From Candidatus Bathyarchaeota archaeon A05DMB-2 (GTDB lineage: Archaea > Thermoproteota > Bathyarchaeia > Bathyarchaeales > Bathycorpusculaceae): a stretch of 64,000 nucleotides of DNA. The translations under genes were made by a program, and so were the position numbers. The DNA lies in assembly GCA_018475625.1 (NCBI GenBank), contig JAAKEZ010000008.1, positions 53,874-117,873 on the forward strand. The letters run 5' to 3'. A model generated the notes under the pieces. The model did not search any database, was not told where the DNA came from, and saw only the letters and a program-made list of their open reading frames with translations. Shown here piece after piece: positions 1 to 7,759 of the stretch. Within the stretch, counting starts at the first letter, position 1; each line of letters starts with the position of its first letter.

Positions 1-1
1 T

Positions 2-394
2 ATTTTAACATACATTGGAGCAACAAAAGACAACCTCCGAGCCGATGCTTACAACCACTGGTACAGATTCATTGAGTTTTGCAAACGAAATTCTGGAAAA
101 AACTGGAAAGAAGATATTAGAGCAAAACTAAGGTCATGGATAGGAGTCGATTTTAGGTATTTAGATGATTATCTCATGTCTTGCTTATCATGGGGAATTA
201 TGGAATTAAATGATGGAAACCTGATTTTCAAAGGAATACCTGACGATGCTGAAATGCCATGCGAGTTGACTGAGGAGCAACTCAAAGAAGAACTTGCAGA
301 GGAAAATGAGCAGAGAAACAAGCTTGGAAAGCCCAGAGTCAGCTTAGAAGAGTGGAAAGAGAAGCGTTCTAAACGGTTGAAGCCGATAAAATAG
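2..394 (+). CDS. C-terminal part of an unrecognised protein, cut by the window edge
   Basis: The reading frame is open from base 2, so the start lies before the window; 130 residues are visible. The N-terminal visible part is mixed and rich in Trp, Tyr and Arg (AYNHWYRFIEF, KLRSWIGVDFRYLDDYL). The tail from about residue 85 is highly charged, with many Glu and Lys, and ends in KRSKRLKPIK. I do not recognise a family. The next gene follows 13 bases later on the same strand, so the two are probably co-transcribed. Base composition is AT-rich like the following three genes and unlike most of the window, which suggests an acquired or virus/plasmid-derived segment. The frame is well supported; the function is unknown. 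Confidence 0.6.
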   Translation: MLTYIGATKDNLRADAYNHWYRFIEFCKRNSGKNWKEDIRAKLRSWIGVDFRYLDDYLMSCLSWGIMELNDGNLIFKGIPDDAEMPCELTEEQLKEELAEENEQRNKLGKPRVSLEEWKEKRSKRLKPIK

Positions 395-407
395 GAGATT
401 TTGAGCC

Positions 408-809
408 TTGCCGAAAGCTAAAAAACTGAATCCAAGGACTATTTTGGCAATCCATGGTTACGTTAAGAAAGGTTACTCGGCTAACAGGATACAGAAACAG
501 CTTCAAGCTCAACATCTCGGAATAAGAAGGAAAACGCTTCTTGCAGAAATCCGCAGAGTCAAAGGTCAACCGTCAAAAGCTGAAACCGTCAAGTACATTC
601 CTAAAAAGTATGCTCGGGCAAGATGGAAAGCGAGAGCCAAAAGAATAAAATTTGAACCGATTAGAGGAAAACAGGTAACTCTCACAGGATTGCATAAAGG
701 AAAATTAATTTCTAAAACTCAGCATGGCTCAGGAAAAGACCTCTTTCGTTTCGTTAAGGATGAAATGACAGGTGATTATTGGGATGAAAAACCACACATC
801 CACAGCTAA
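408..809 (+). CDS. Small basic protein of unknown function with an HTH-like N-terminus
   Basis: 133 residues from a TTG start, with a purine-rich GGAGAT about ten bases upstream. The protein is very basic (many Lys/Arg), which suggests nucleic-acid binding. Residues about 10-50 (ILAIHGYVKKGYSANRIQKQ, then RKTLLAEIRRVKG) have the spacing of a helix-turn-helix as in phage or transposon regulators, but this is only a visual impression. The C-terminal half contains a Gly/Lys/Thr-rich stretch and a His-containing tail. It lies between two other unrecognised AT-rich genes and overlaps the next one, so an operon is likely. No confident family. Confidence 0.55.
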   Translation: MPKAKKLNPRTILAIHGYVKKGYSANRIQKQLQAQHLGIRRKTLLAEIRRVKGQPSKAETVKYIPKKYARARWKARAKRIKFEPIRGKQVTLTGLHKGKLISKTQHGSGKDLFRFVKDEMTGDYWDEKPHIHS

Positions 810-1443
810 AAAACATGTTTCAATCTATGGCTCTCACGAAAAGAAGAGTAAAAGATGGGAATTGGAGATAGATGAAAACAACCCTAAAGACATGGAAGCA
901 TTAAAGTTGGCTGTTCAGCATCCACCTGAACAATGTTTTCCACGTAAAAATCCTTACCCAAAGGTTGTTTTGGGCGATTGGGATACAGATATGGTTAAAG
1001 TTGACTGGGATGAGAGGTTTTTATGTGAAGTTAAGCGTTTTTCAAAGATACTTGTTAAGCGTTTTTCCGTTTTAGGTGATGGATTCATTATTTTGAAATC
1101 AAGTACAAAAACTCGTAAAATCAGAAATGATACTTTTACCGATGTTGCTTATAGTTATAAATCGCCGAGTTATCATACTGTTTTTAACGGTGAAGTTTCT
1201 AAGGTTGAATTAGAGAGTATTCTTGCATGGTTGTGTTTGTTTACTAAAGATAATGGTTTGATTACATGGTTTCTTTTGCAGTTGATTAAAGGCACGTACA
1301 CGTTAAGAATTGGGTTTAAAGGTAAAAAGAAACCGCCTAAGATTGTTTTTCGTTATGGAAATCAAGATAAGCAGATTAAGAAATTTCTTGAGAATAGAGA
1401 TTTTATTTTGAATTTTTTAATTCAATCAGAGAAAAAGAGGTGA
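784..1443 (+). CDS. Unrecognised lysine-rich protein
   Basis: 219 residues from ATG 784; AGGTGA at 770-775 is a good ribosome site for that start, although a GTG at 772 is also in frame. The gene overlaps the end of the previous gene by 26 bases, which points to coupled translation. The product is Lys-, Phe- and Trp-rich with no transmembrane segment and no motif I can name. Repeated short phrases such as 'KRFSKILVKRFSVLGDG' occur near the middle. Codon use is A/T-rich, unlike the chromosome genes from 2 kb onward. Probably part of the same acquired cluster as its neighbours. Confidence 0.5.
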   Translation: MKNHTSTAKKHVSIYGSHEKKSKRWELEIDENNPKDMEALKLAVQHPPEQCFPRKNPYPKVVLGDWDTDMVKVDWDERFLCEVKRFSKILVKRFSVLGDGFIILKSSTKTRKIRNDTFTDVAYSYKSPSYHTVFNGEVSKVELESILAWLCLFTKDNGLITWFLLQLIKGTYTLRIGFKGKKKPPKIVFRYGNQDKQIKKFLENRDFILNFLIQSEKKR

Positions 1444-1450
1444 AATTAAG

Positions 1451-1618
1451 TTGGTTTGGAAGAGTTGTGGTTATATTTCGTTGACGAAAGATGAAAAGAA
1501 GCTTAAAATCGTGGTTAAAAAAGAAATTTTCATCGCAGACCTTAACGATGTTAAGGCAGTTTTGAACGGTTGGCTCGATTATACAGAAATTTTTGAGCCA
1601 TTAGAGATTAAACAGTAA
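1451..1618 (+). CDS. Very small unrecognised protein
   Basis: A 55-residue frame starting at TTG 1451, with GAGGTGA at 1437-1443 as a strong ribosome site overlapping the stop of the previous gene. Sequence runs LVWKSCGYISLTKDEKKL, then a Val/Lys-rich strand and an acidic end (LDYTEIFEPLEIKQ). The ribosome site and tight spacing make translation plausible. No family recognised. It is the last gene of the AT-rich cluster. Confidence 0.45.
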   Translation: MVWKSCGYISLTKDEKKLKIVVKKEIFIADLNDVKAVLNGWLDYTEIFEPLEIKQ

Positions 1619-1696
1619 TATTTCTCTTTTTTGTGTGAGATGTGTGATATGTGTGATATGTGAGATGTAAGTAGTTAAGAAGAAGAAGAAGAAGAA

Positions 1697-1714
1697 GGGT
1701 TGGGTTGGGTTGGG
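1697..1714 (+). repeat. Canonical G-quadruplex tract
   Basis: GGGTTGGGTTGGGTTGGG: four G3 tracts separated by three TT loops, a textbook parallel G-quadruplex sequence. It directly follows a run of AGA triplets and lies between the end of the AT-rich gene cluster and the next chromosomal gene. Function unknown. Confidence 0.8.
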
Positions 1715-1990
1715 ATCAAAATTTAGTTATAGCCAACCAAAAAGTTGGACCTGCTTTCTTGCAGTGAGCACTTGACTTTATGACGGCAAACAATACCGTT
1801 AAACTGAAAAACATATCTATGGCTCATGCTTCTTGGTTTCTTACCCTATAATAATGCCCATGTGTATTTCTGTAGAGTTTTTTATGTTTATGTGTCATTT
1901 TCCTTTTATGCGGCATTTCTTACATTCCCCCATCGTGCCTGTGCTCTTTTGCGCGCTAACTGACAGGTAACAGTATAAGTGAGTCCCGCA

Positions 1991-1999
1991 TTATATATA
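1991..1999 (+). promoter_or_regulatory. TATA box for the LysW-like gene
   Basis: TTATATATA is an archaeal TATA box. Its centre lies 24 bases before ATG 2019, which is the distance expected for a leaderless transcript starting at that ATG rather than at GTG 2007. Confidence 0.6.
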
Positions 2000-2018
2000 G
2001 ACGTTAGTGGCGAAAGTT

Positions 2019-2192
2019 ATGATTTTGAAATGCGTAGACTGCGGAAACACATTTAAAATTGATGCTGTTAACGATGACGAGATAATCACTTGCCCTATCT
2101 GTGAAGCAGATTATACGGTAGTCGTTAAAGATGGAAAAATCCAATTGAAAGAATTTATCTATGAAGGCGAAGACTTTGGAGAACTCCTATAA
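2019..2192 (+). CDS. LysW-like zinc-ribbon small acidic protein
   Basis: 57 residues from ATG 2019 (a GTG at 2007 adds four residues). Two CxxC pairs (KCVDCG and TCPICE) form a zinc ribbon, followed by an acidic tail with EDFGE. This matches the layout of LysW, the amino-group carrier protein of lysine/arginine biosynthesis, whose C-terminal EDWGE accepts the substrate on the final Glu. Here the motif is EDFGE followed by Leu-Leu, so the carrier Glu is not terminal. No lysX, lysZ, lysY or argC-like genes lie nearby. It may be a LysW paralogue with another role. Fold confident; function inferred. Confidence 0.7.
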   Translation: MILKCVDCGNTFKIDAVNDDEIITCPICEADYTVVVKDGKIQLKEFIYEGEDFGELL

Positions 2193-2221
2193 TAGCGCAA
2201 GCGCGAAAGGTGATGGTTGAA

Positions 2222-2437
2222 ATGGTGACTTGGGAATATAAGGTGGTCCCGGTAAAGACGCAGATTCATTCAAATCACTTTGAAGGCGGTAGCAAGCCAG
2301 TAATGGAAGACATTCAAAATGACCTGAACAGCTTGGGCAAAGAAGGTTGGGAACTTGTCAGCGTCCAGGACATTAGTCTCCAAGATGGTAGACGGTTCAC
2401 GGTTGCCTACCTTAAAAGACAAAAAGGAACAGAGTAA
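2222..2437 (+). CDS. DUF4177 domain protein
   Basis: About 71 residues. WEYKVVP at the start and the LNSLGKEGWELVSV motif are characteristic of DUF4177, a small alpha/beta domain of unknown function. AGGTGA at 2208-2213 fits the ATG at 2222; earlier in-frame starts at 2210 and 2213 would sit inside that site. It follows the LysW-like gene by about 30 bases and probably shares its transcript. Function unknown. Confidence 0.75.
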   Translation: MVTWEYKVVPVKTQIHSNHFEGGSKPVMEDIQNDLNSLGKEGWELVSVQDISLQDGRRFTVAYLKRQKGTE

Positions 2438-2481
2438 AGGCGTGTGCACCTAACTGTTCGGTGGTTGTTAAGTTAATGCCT

Positions 2482-3495
2482 TCAGGCTTGGTCTGATTCT
2501 TTAATTTTGCTGCGAACCAAAACTGCCAAGCCTAAGAAAATAAACGTGGCACACCACAGGTAGGGATTGTGAAGTGGACCTATTACTTCGTACCACACGC
2601 TTGGATGAGCTTCATAGCCGCCAGTGAGATAGTAAACAAGCGTGTTGAAGACGAAGTAGCCCCCAAACGCCAGTATAACCGCACCTAAGCCGCGGCTGTG
2701 CAGTTTAAGCGGTTGCTTTTTCTGGATGGCGGGAAGGGTAAGCACCAGCGCAAGCGCGGCTACGGCGAAAAGTCCGAAAACTGTTACTGCAAAGCTCACA
2801 AAGTTTGCTGGCTCAAATAGAAAACTCAGTCCGTATTGCTGGTGCGCGCGCGGGTACGGAACCATGACGGCTGCCCACAGCATGGAGTAGTTGAACCAGA
2901 ACACCACGAACAGATACGCCACACCAGTGAGGCAACTCCACTTGATGTTTTCCTGGGTTGAAGCGTCGTGCGCGATTTTTGCCCTCAGCTTCAACAGAAG
3001 CGGCGGAATGATCAGGACCATGGCGAGGCAGGGTATGCCTGTGCCGTACAGTAGAAGGGTGCCGGGAGTGTGGTCGAAATAGTAGAGATACTCCGTGGAC
3101 GAGTAATAAGCGAAAGCCGCTATGACAGACGGAATCAAAAACAGAAAGGCACCCGCTTCAAAGAGCAGGGCGAAGCCCACTTTTCCCTTAATCTTAGGCA
3201 GTGCAGCGTCCTTTTTTCTCCAGAAGAGGAAAGCTGAATACACTGCGAAGAAGCCGCCTATGACGCGGAGGATGAGCGCCACTGAGCCAGAAAAGCCTTC
3301 GCTACCGTAGTACAGGACTACCCACCACCACGGATTCTTCGATACGAGGTTGTAGACGTAGCTGTCTGAGATCAGGGAGATGCCGAAGTTTAACCCATAA
3401 ACCGCGAAGTATAGGGCGTAACCGAGGTAGGCGCAAACCACGATGAAAATCCAGAAACCAAAGGAACTTGTAGGGTTTTCAAACTGTTTTTCCAT
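2482..3495 (-). CDS. Multi-pass membrane protein of unknown function
   Basis: 337 residues with about eight or nine hydrophobic spans, beginning at residues 13-35 and ending with a span near 305-325 followed by a basic tail. Trp and Tyr are abundant near the membrane boundaries (NPWWWVVLYYG). No transporter or enzyme signature is recognised. It stands alone between a convergent DUF4177 gene and a divergent dehydrogenase gene. Confidence 0.7.
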   Translation of the reverse strand: MEKQFENPTSSFGFWIFIVVCAYLGYALYFAVYGLNFGISLISDSYVYNLVSKNPWWWVVLYYGSEGFSGSVALILRVIGGFFAVYSAFLFWRKKDAALPKIKGKVGFALLFEAGAFLFLIPSVIAAFAYYSSTEYLYYFDHTPGTLLLYGTGIPCLAMVLIIPPLLLKLRAKIAHDASTQENIKWSCLTGVAYLFVVFWFNYSMLWAAVMVPYPRAHQQYGLSFLFEPANFVSFAVTVFGLFAVAALALVLTLPAIQKKQPLKLHSRGLGAVILAFGGYFVFNTLVYYLTGGYEAHPSVWYEVIGPLHNPYLWCATFIFLGLAVLVRSKIKESDQA

Positions 3496-3692
3496 CCAAG
3501 CTCACCCAAGACCGCTATCTTTTCACTGCTACTCCATTGGCGCTAACTGTTATTTAGTTCTAATCAAGGAACAAAACGTTCCATTTACGGAACACTGCAA
3601 GACCCAGTCAAGGTTTAGCCTCGGCGTCACGGTGTCGTGCGCAAAGTTAATAGTGCCCGGCGTGTGTAACTTGTTTAGAGGTGTTGTGTTTT

Positions 3693-4664
3693 TTGAAAGC
3701 CGCTGTTTACCGTGGCGCAGGCAAGATTCGGGTTGAAGAGGTGCCTGAGCCACAGGTTTCGGAACAGAAGGCTCTCGTTAAGTTCAGGGCGGGAAGCATC
3801 TGCGGCACCGATCTGCACTTTTTCAGGGGCGACTGGCGCTGGATGAAGCGCGGGCGAATAATCGGACACGATGCGTGCGGCGTAAGGGCGGATACTGGCG
3901 AGCGTGTGGTTATGGTGCCTGTGACTTACTGCGGCAAATGCTACTATTGCCTAAGAGGGCTGTCTACATATTGCACGCGTGGCAAATTCTTGGGCTTAAC
4001 AAGCGACGGCTTTTTCGCCGAATCTATAGCAATGCGCACGAGAAACTTGGTTCCTGTGCCCGACAGCGTCAGCGACGAGGAAGCCGCCGTTGCGGAGCCT
4101 GTGGCGCTTGCGCTTCACGTGATGGATGCACTTAAGCCTAACGTGGGCGATTGGGCGACGATAATCGGGCAGGGCGCCATAGGCTTGTTGATGACGCAGG
4201 TGGCGCGACTGAAAGGCTGCCGAGTCATAGCCATCGATTTAGAGGATTACCGGCTGCGGCTTGCCGAGAAGTACGGCGCGGATTTCTGCATCAACGCGAA
4301 GCGGGAAGACGCAGTTAAGCGGGTTAGGGAAATCACAAGGCGCGGCTCGGATGTGGTGGTTGAGGCTGCTGGAACCGTGCGGACAGTGGAGCAGACGCCG
4401 TTTATGGTGCACAAAGCTGGCAGGGTCGCGTTGGTGGGTGAGTCGAAGGGGTATCTGAACTTGGAGGATGCGGATGAGGCTATGTTCTTTACTATGTATA
4501 TTTCGCCTGTGGAGTATCCTTTAGCTGTGAAGCTTATCGCCGAGAAACGCGTTGATGTGAAGGGATTGGTGACGCACAAGTTCAGGCTTGCCGACTTCGA
4601 GAAGGCGCTGCAGACAGCGGATAACCCGGCGGAGAAGCCGCTGAAGGTAGTGGTAACAGCGTAG
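3693..4664 (+). CDS. Zinc-dependent medium-chain dehydrogenase/reductase (alcohol or sugar-alcohol dehydrogenase family)
   Basis: About 323 residues from TTG 3693 (AGAGGTG upstream at 3675-3681). The N-terminal GroES-like domain has the catalytic zinc Cys (SICGTDLH), GHDACG, and a structural-zinc Cys group (YCGKCYYCLRGLSTYC). The Rossmann domain follows with GQGAIGLLMTQ as the nucleotide-binding loop and a following Asp (VIAIDLEDYR), which favours NAD(H). The family oxidises alcohols or polyols; the substrate cannot be read from sequence. The gene is monocistronic or leads the following HAD gene. Confidence 0.85.
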   Translation: MKAAVYRGAGKIRVEEVPEPQVSEQKALVKFRAGSICGTDLHFFRGDWRWMKRGRIIGHDACGVRADTGERVVMVPVTYCGKCYYCLRGLSTYCTRGKFLGLTSDGFFAESIAMRTRNLVPVPDSVSDEEAAVAEPVALALHVMDALKPNVGDWATIIGQGAIGLLMTQVARLKGCRVIAIDLEDYRLRLAEKYGADFCINAKREDAVKRVREITRRGSDVVVEAAGTVRTVEQTPFMVHKAGRVALVGESKGYLNLEDADEAMFFTMYISPVEYPLAVKLIAEKRVDVKGLVTHKFRLADFEKALQTADNPAEKPLKVVVTA

Positions 4665-4765
4665 GCTTCCGCGTTTTCTATGGTTTTACCGCAAAGTATA
4701 TTATCCATCAGGAAAGTGTTTACCGCGCTTCGCTTCAACGAAAAACATGAGCGTGAAAAGGCAAA

Positions 4766-5455
4766 ATGAACGTTAAAGCAGTAGTATTCGATTTAGACGG
4801 CACGCTGGTAGGTTTCAACTTGGACTATCGAGCTTTGAGGGCAGAGGTTAGAGGCTACCTATCTAAGAGAGGTATCCCAGCCTCGGTTTTATCTCTGAAA
4901 GAGAATATTTTTGAGATGCTGAAGAAAGCTGAGATTTTCGTGAGGAACTCGGGGAAATCAGCTGAGGAAATGGCGGCCATTCGCAGTGAAGTTTTCGGCA
5001 TTGCTGAGACGTATGAGTTTGAGGCGGCAATGAGCACGGGCTTGTTGTCGGGTGCGGTTGAGACGTTGAAGGCGCTGAAGCAGATGGGCTTGAAAATCGG
5101 CTTGTGCACTATTGATAGCGAGAAGTCTACGGGTTATGTTTTGCAGCGCTTCAAGATCGCCGAGTTTTTCGATGTGGTTGTCACGCGGGACATGGTGGGT
5201 CAAGTGAAGCCGCATCCTGAGCATCTGCAGGTGGTGTTGAAAGCCTTAAGCGTGGCGCCAGAAAATAGCGTGGTTGTCGGAGACAGCAGCGCAGACATGC
5301 AGTGCGCCCGCGAGTTGAGGGCTATCGCGGTTGGGTTGCCCACGGGCATTTCCACGGTGCCGCAGCTGATGAGCCACGGCGCAGACTACATTATTACGTC
5401 GATAACTGACTTGCCTGTTCTGATTGAAAAGATAAACAAGGCACAGGCTGAGTAA
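4766..5455 (+). CDS. HAD-superfamily phosphatase (phosphoglycolate phosphatase-like)
   Basis: 229 residues. Motif I is FDLDGTLV (nucleophile Asp about residue 9), a helical cap follows, motif II lies near LCTIDS, motif III Lys at QVKPHPE and motif IV at VVGDSSADMQCA. This is the Gph-like subfamily with a C1 cap, which hydrolyses small phosphomonoesters such as 2-phosphoglycolate. The substrate is an inference. It is about 100 bases downstream of the dehydrogenase on the same strand. Confidence 0.85.
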   Translation: MNVKAVVFDLDGTLVGFNLDYRALRAEVRGYLSKRGIPASVLSLKENIFEMLKKAEIFVRNSGKSAEEMAAIRSEVFGIAETYEFEAAMSTGLLSGAVETLKALKQMGLKIGLCTIDSEKSTGYVLQRFKIAEFFDVVVTRDMVGQVKPHPEHLQVVLKALSVAPENSVVVGDSSADMQCARELRAIAVGLPTGISTVPQLMSHGADYIITSITDLPVLIEKINKAQAE

Positions 5456-5642
5456 TAGCGGTTTGAGCGGCTTTTGAGTAGAATGAAGACCACTCTATTT
5501 TTTATTCATGGATTGTAGTTATTTTATAATTCTGCAATTGTGTCTTGGCTGGAGATTTGTAAGTAATTCATTCTGCCATTGCAAAGCCCTTAAAACCTTA
5601 TTAACTTAGTTCTAGCGCAGAAGTCTACTGGAGGGTGAAGGC

Positions 5643-5993
5643 ATGATTGTGGAGATAGTGAATATTGTAGCTGGGCTGGTGTTGGCGATGGGTATTCTGC
5701 CGAGTGTGCCTGCTGTTGGGAAGAGCTTGGAGAAAGTTGCTAAATGGCTGGGCAGGTTCCAAACGATAATCGGCGTAATAGCCATAATCGTTGGGATACT
5801 GTATCTTTTTAGCTTGCAAGCGATAGTGGCAATCATTGCTGGGCTAATTTTGGCTATGGGCATTCTGACGAGCATACCTGCGATTGGCGGAAGCTTAGAG
5901 AAAGTTGCCAAGTGGCTGGGCGGATTCCAAACAATTATTGGCATAATAGCCATAATACTTGGGCTGCTTGGTCTTTTGGGAATTTTTGTTTAA
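5643..5993 (+). CDS. Small membrane protein with two tandem ~58-residue repeats
   Basis: 116 residues. The halves are clear copies: each has a hydrophobic helix (AGLVLAMGIL / AGLILAMGIL), a short loop with SVPAVG or SIPAIG, the amphipathic SLEKVAKWLG, then FQTIIG and a second hydrophobic span. This gives four membrane segments in two repeats. GGAGGGTGA upstream at 5631-5639 is a strong ribosome site. No family name is known to me; function unknown. A T-rich stretch just downstream probably ends transcription. Confidence 0.75.
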   Translation: MIVEIVNIVAGLVLAMGILPSVPAVGKSLEKVAKWLGRFQTIIGVIAIIVGILYLFSLQAIVAIIAGLILAMGILTSIPAIGGSLEKVAKWLGGFQTIIGIIAIILGLLGLLGIFV

Positions 5994-5998
5994 TCCCC

Positions 5999-6027
5999 AT
6001 TTTCTTTTTTCATATTCAAATTTTTTG
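5999..6027 (+). terminator. Oligo-T terminator
   Basis: Two T-rich runs (TTTCTTTTTT and later TTTTTTG) directly after the stop of the duplicated membrane protein, typical of archaeal intrinsic termination. They also lie between convergent transcripts. Confidence 0.45.
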
Positions 6028-6082
6028 TTTAGATCTGAATTGCTTCTGTGCAGAAAGAGGAAAGAACTAGTCACTGTTGAAG

Positions 6083-6481
6083 TTACACTGGTTTGAAGCA
6101 GTATCGTGGCCACTGCGGCCACGCTTGAGCGGTGCTGCATGTGCCGAAGTCTATGGTTAGATCCATGCCTATCTTTAGCTGTTCTGGCGCAACGCCTAAA
6201 ATCATGCCGGGCAATTTTAAGCCGTTTTCAAGCTCCACGATGCCCACCGCGTAGGGCGCCATGGCTTGAAACTGTTGGGGCGCGATGTGGATGACTGTGA
6301 AGGTTGCGAGTTTGCCTTTTCCGCTTATTTCTGTCCATTCAAATTCTTGATGGAAGCAGTTGTCGCAGAGCGGTCGGGGCGGCAAGTGGATTTTTCCGCA
6401 GTTGTGGCATCGTCCAGCCATGAGCTTGCCTTCAGTGAGGTACTTGTAGAATTGTTCGATGGTGAATGGTGGCTGGCTCAT
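6083..6481 (-). CDS. DUF35 OB-fold acyl-CoA-binding protein, thiolase partner
   Basis: 132 residues. A rubredoxin-like zinc ribbon (Cys25, Cys28, Cys39, Cys42: CHNCG and CDNC) is followed by an OB-fold domain, the layout of DUF35 proteins. In archaea DUF35 bridges acetoacetyl-CoA thiolase and HMG-CoA synthase and channels the CoA intermediate. The gene overlaps the upstream thiolase gene by four bases (ATGA), so translation is coupled. HMG-CoA synthase, usually part of this cluster, is not adjacent. Confidence 0.85.
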   Translation of the reverse strand: MSQPPFTIEQFYKYLTEGKLMAGRCHNCGKIHLPPRPLCDNCFHQEFEWTEISGKGKLATFTVIHIAPQQFQAMAPYAVGIVELENGLKLPGMILGVAPEQLKIGMDLTIDFGTCSTAQAWPQWPRYCFKPV

Positions 6482-7656
6482 TGCTGGTCGCTCCTGTAGA
6501 TGTGTACGGCTGCGGTGGCGCCTGAACCGCCCACGTTATGCGTCAAACCCGTTTTGGCGTCTTTGACTTGGCGCCTGTCCGCTTGCCCCGTCAACTGTAG
6601 GTAAATCTCGTAGGCTTGCGCTGTGCCTGTGGCGCCAACAGGATGCCCCTTTGCCTTTAAGCCGCCGCTGGTGTTGACTGGTAAGCGTCCGCCGAGTCGT
6701 GTTTCGCCGCTTTCAACGAGTTTGCCGCCTGTGCCCTTTGGGCAGAAGCCAAGGTCTTCGTAGGCGATTATTTCGGCGCTGGTGAAGCAGTCGTGCACTT
6801 CTGCGACGTCGATGTCTTCGGGTGTGATCTGCGCCATGTCGTAGGCGGTTTTTGCCGCGAGCTTCGCCGCCAACAGCGAGGTGAGGCTTTGGCGTTCGTA
6901 TAAGCCGATGGTGTCGCTGGCTTGTCCGCTGCCGATTATGTGCACGGGCTGGTCCGTGAAGCGCGCTGCGAGTTCGGGTTTGGTTAGGATGGCGCAACTG
7001 GCGCCGTCAGTTATCAACGAGCAATCATAAAGCTTGAGGGGGGAGGCGACGACGCGGGAAGCCAGAACGGTTTCGACTGTTATCTCTTTCTGCATTTGGG
7101 CTTTGGGGTTGAGGGTTCCGTGGTAATGGTTCTTCACGGCAACCGTTGCCAACTGCGCTTCGGTGGTGCCGTAACGGTGCATGTGCGCCTTTGCCATCAA
7201 CGCGTACAAGCCGGGGAAGGTGATGCCGTGCCACTGTTCAAACGGGTAATCCGAAGCCATTGCTAAGTACTCAGTAACTTCGGCGGTGGTGCGGTGCGTC
7301 ATTTTTTCGACACCGCCTACCAAAACAACATCAGCCAAGCCCGACAGCACAGCGTAAATGCCCGAGCGCAACGCCGCGCCAGAAGAAGCACAAGCAGCCT
7401 CAGTGCGGGTAGCAGGAATATTCAGGAGCCCTGCCCAGTCCGCGGCTGCCGCACCCATATGCCCCTGATGCTCATAGGCTTCGCCCATGTGACCCACGAA
7501 CATGGCTTCTATATCGTTTTTCGGGTCTAGCCGGGGGCAGCGGTCAAGCGCCTCTTTGACAGCGTCTGCGAAAAGCTCCCTCGCGTAAAGTCCTTCGTGT
7601 TTTCCGAATTTGGAGAGACCAGCGGAAATGATGGAGACAAGTGGTTTGCCCTTCAA
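6478..7656 (-). CDS. Archaeal-type thiolase (acetyl-CoA C-acetyltransferase family)
   Basis: 392 residues. The nucleophilic Cys lies at about residue 89 (EAACASSGAAL), the catalytic His in GLKAKGHPVGATG near 340, and a second conserved loop is NVGGSGATA close to the C-terminus. This is the SCP-x/archaeal thiolase group that condenses acetyl-CoA to acetoacetyl-CoA for the mevalonate pathway; related members work in beta-oxidation. The four-base overlap with DUF35 supports the HMG-CoA-forming complex. HMG-CoA reductase is encoded far away at 54.2 kb. Confidence 0.85.
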   Translation of the reverse strand: MKGKPLVSIISAGLSKFGKHEGLYARELFADAVKEALDRCPRLDPKNDIEAMFVGHMGEAYEHQGHMGAAAADWAGLLNIPATRTEAACASSGAALRSGIYAVLSGLADVVLVGGVEKMTHRTTAEVTEYLAMASDYPFEQWHGITFPGLYALMAKAHMHRYGTTEAQLATVAVKNHYHGTLNPKAQMQKEITVETVLASRVVASPLKLYDCSLITDGASCAILTKPELAARFTDQPVHIIGSGQASDTIGLYERQSLTSLLAAKLAAKTAYDMAQITPEDIDVAEVHDCFTSAEIIAYEDLGFCPKGTGGKLVESGETRLGGRLPVNTSGGLKAKGHPVGATGTAQAYEIYLQLTGQADRRQVKDAKTGLTHNVGGSGATAAVHIYRSDQQ

Positions 7657-7759
7657 ACATGCATTACCTCTGTGTATGCCCAGTATTGTGTTGATTGACG
7701 TTTAAAAACTATGCAAGTCACACCCGCTCACAGTTGCTGTTGTTTAGTAAAGCGTTTTC

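Larger units (their letters stand above)
1619..2006. other. Non-coding stretch with simple repeats and small hairpins
   Basis: About 390 bases without a convincing gene. It holds a TGTGTGA/TGTGATA degenerate repeat (1632-1667), an AGA/GAA run (about 1677-1696), the G-tract described separately (1697-1714), and a small hairpin with 5-bp arms CCAAC/GTTGG around a CAAAAA loop (1733-1748). The rest is AT-rich. This stretch marks the change from the AT-rich unknown cluster to ordinary chromosomal genes. No tRNA or attachment site was seen here. Confidence 0.6.
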
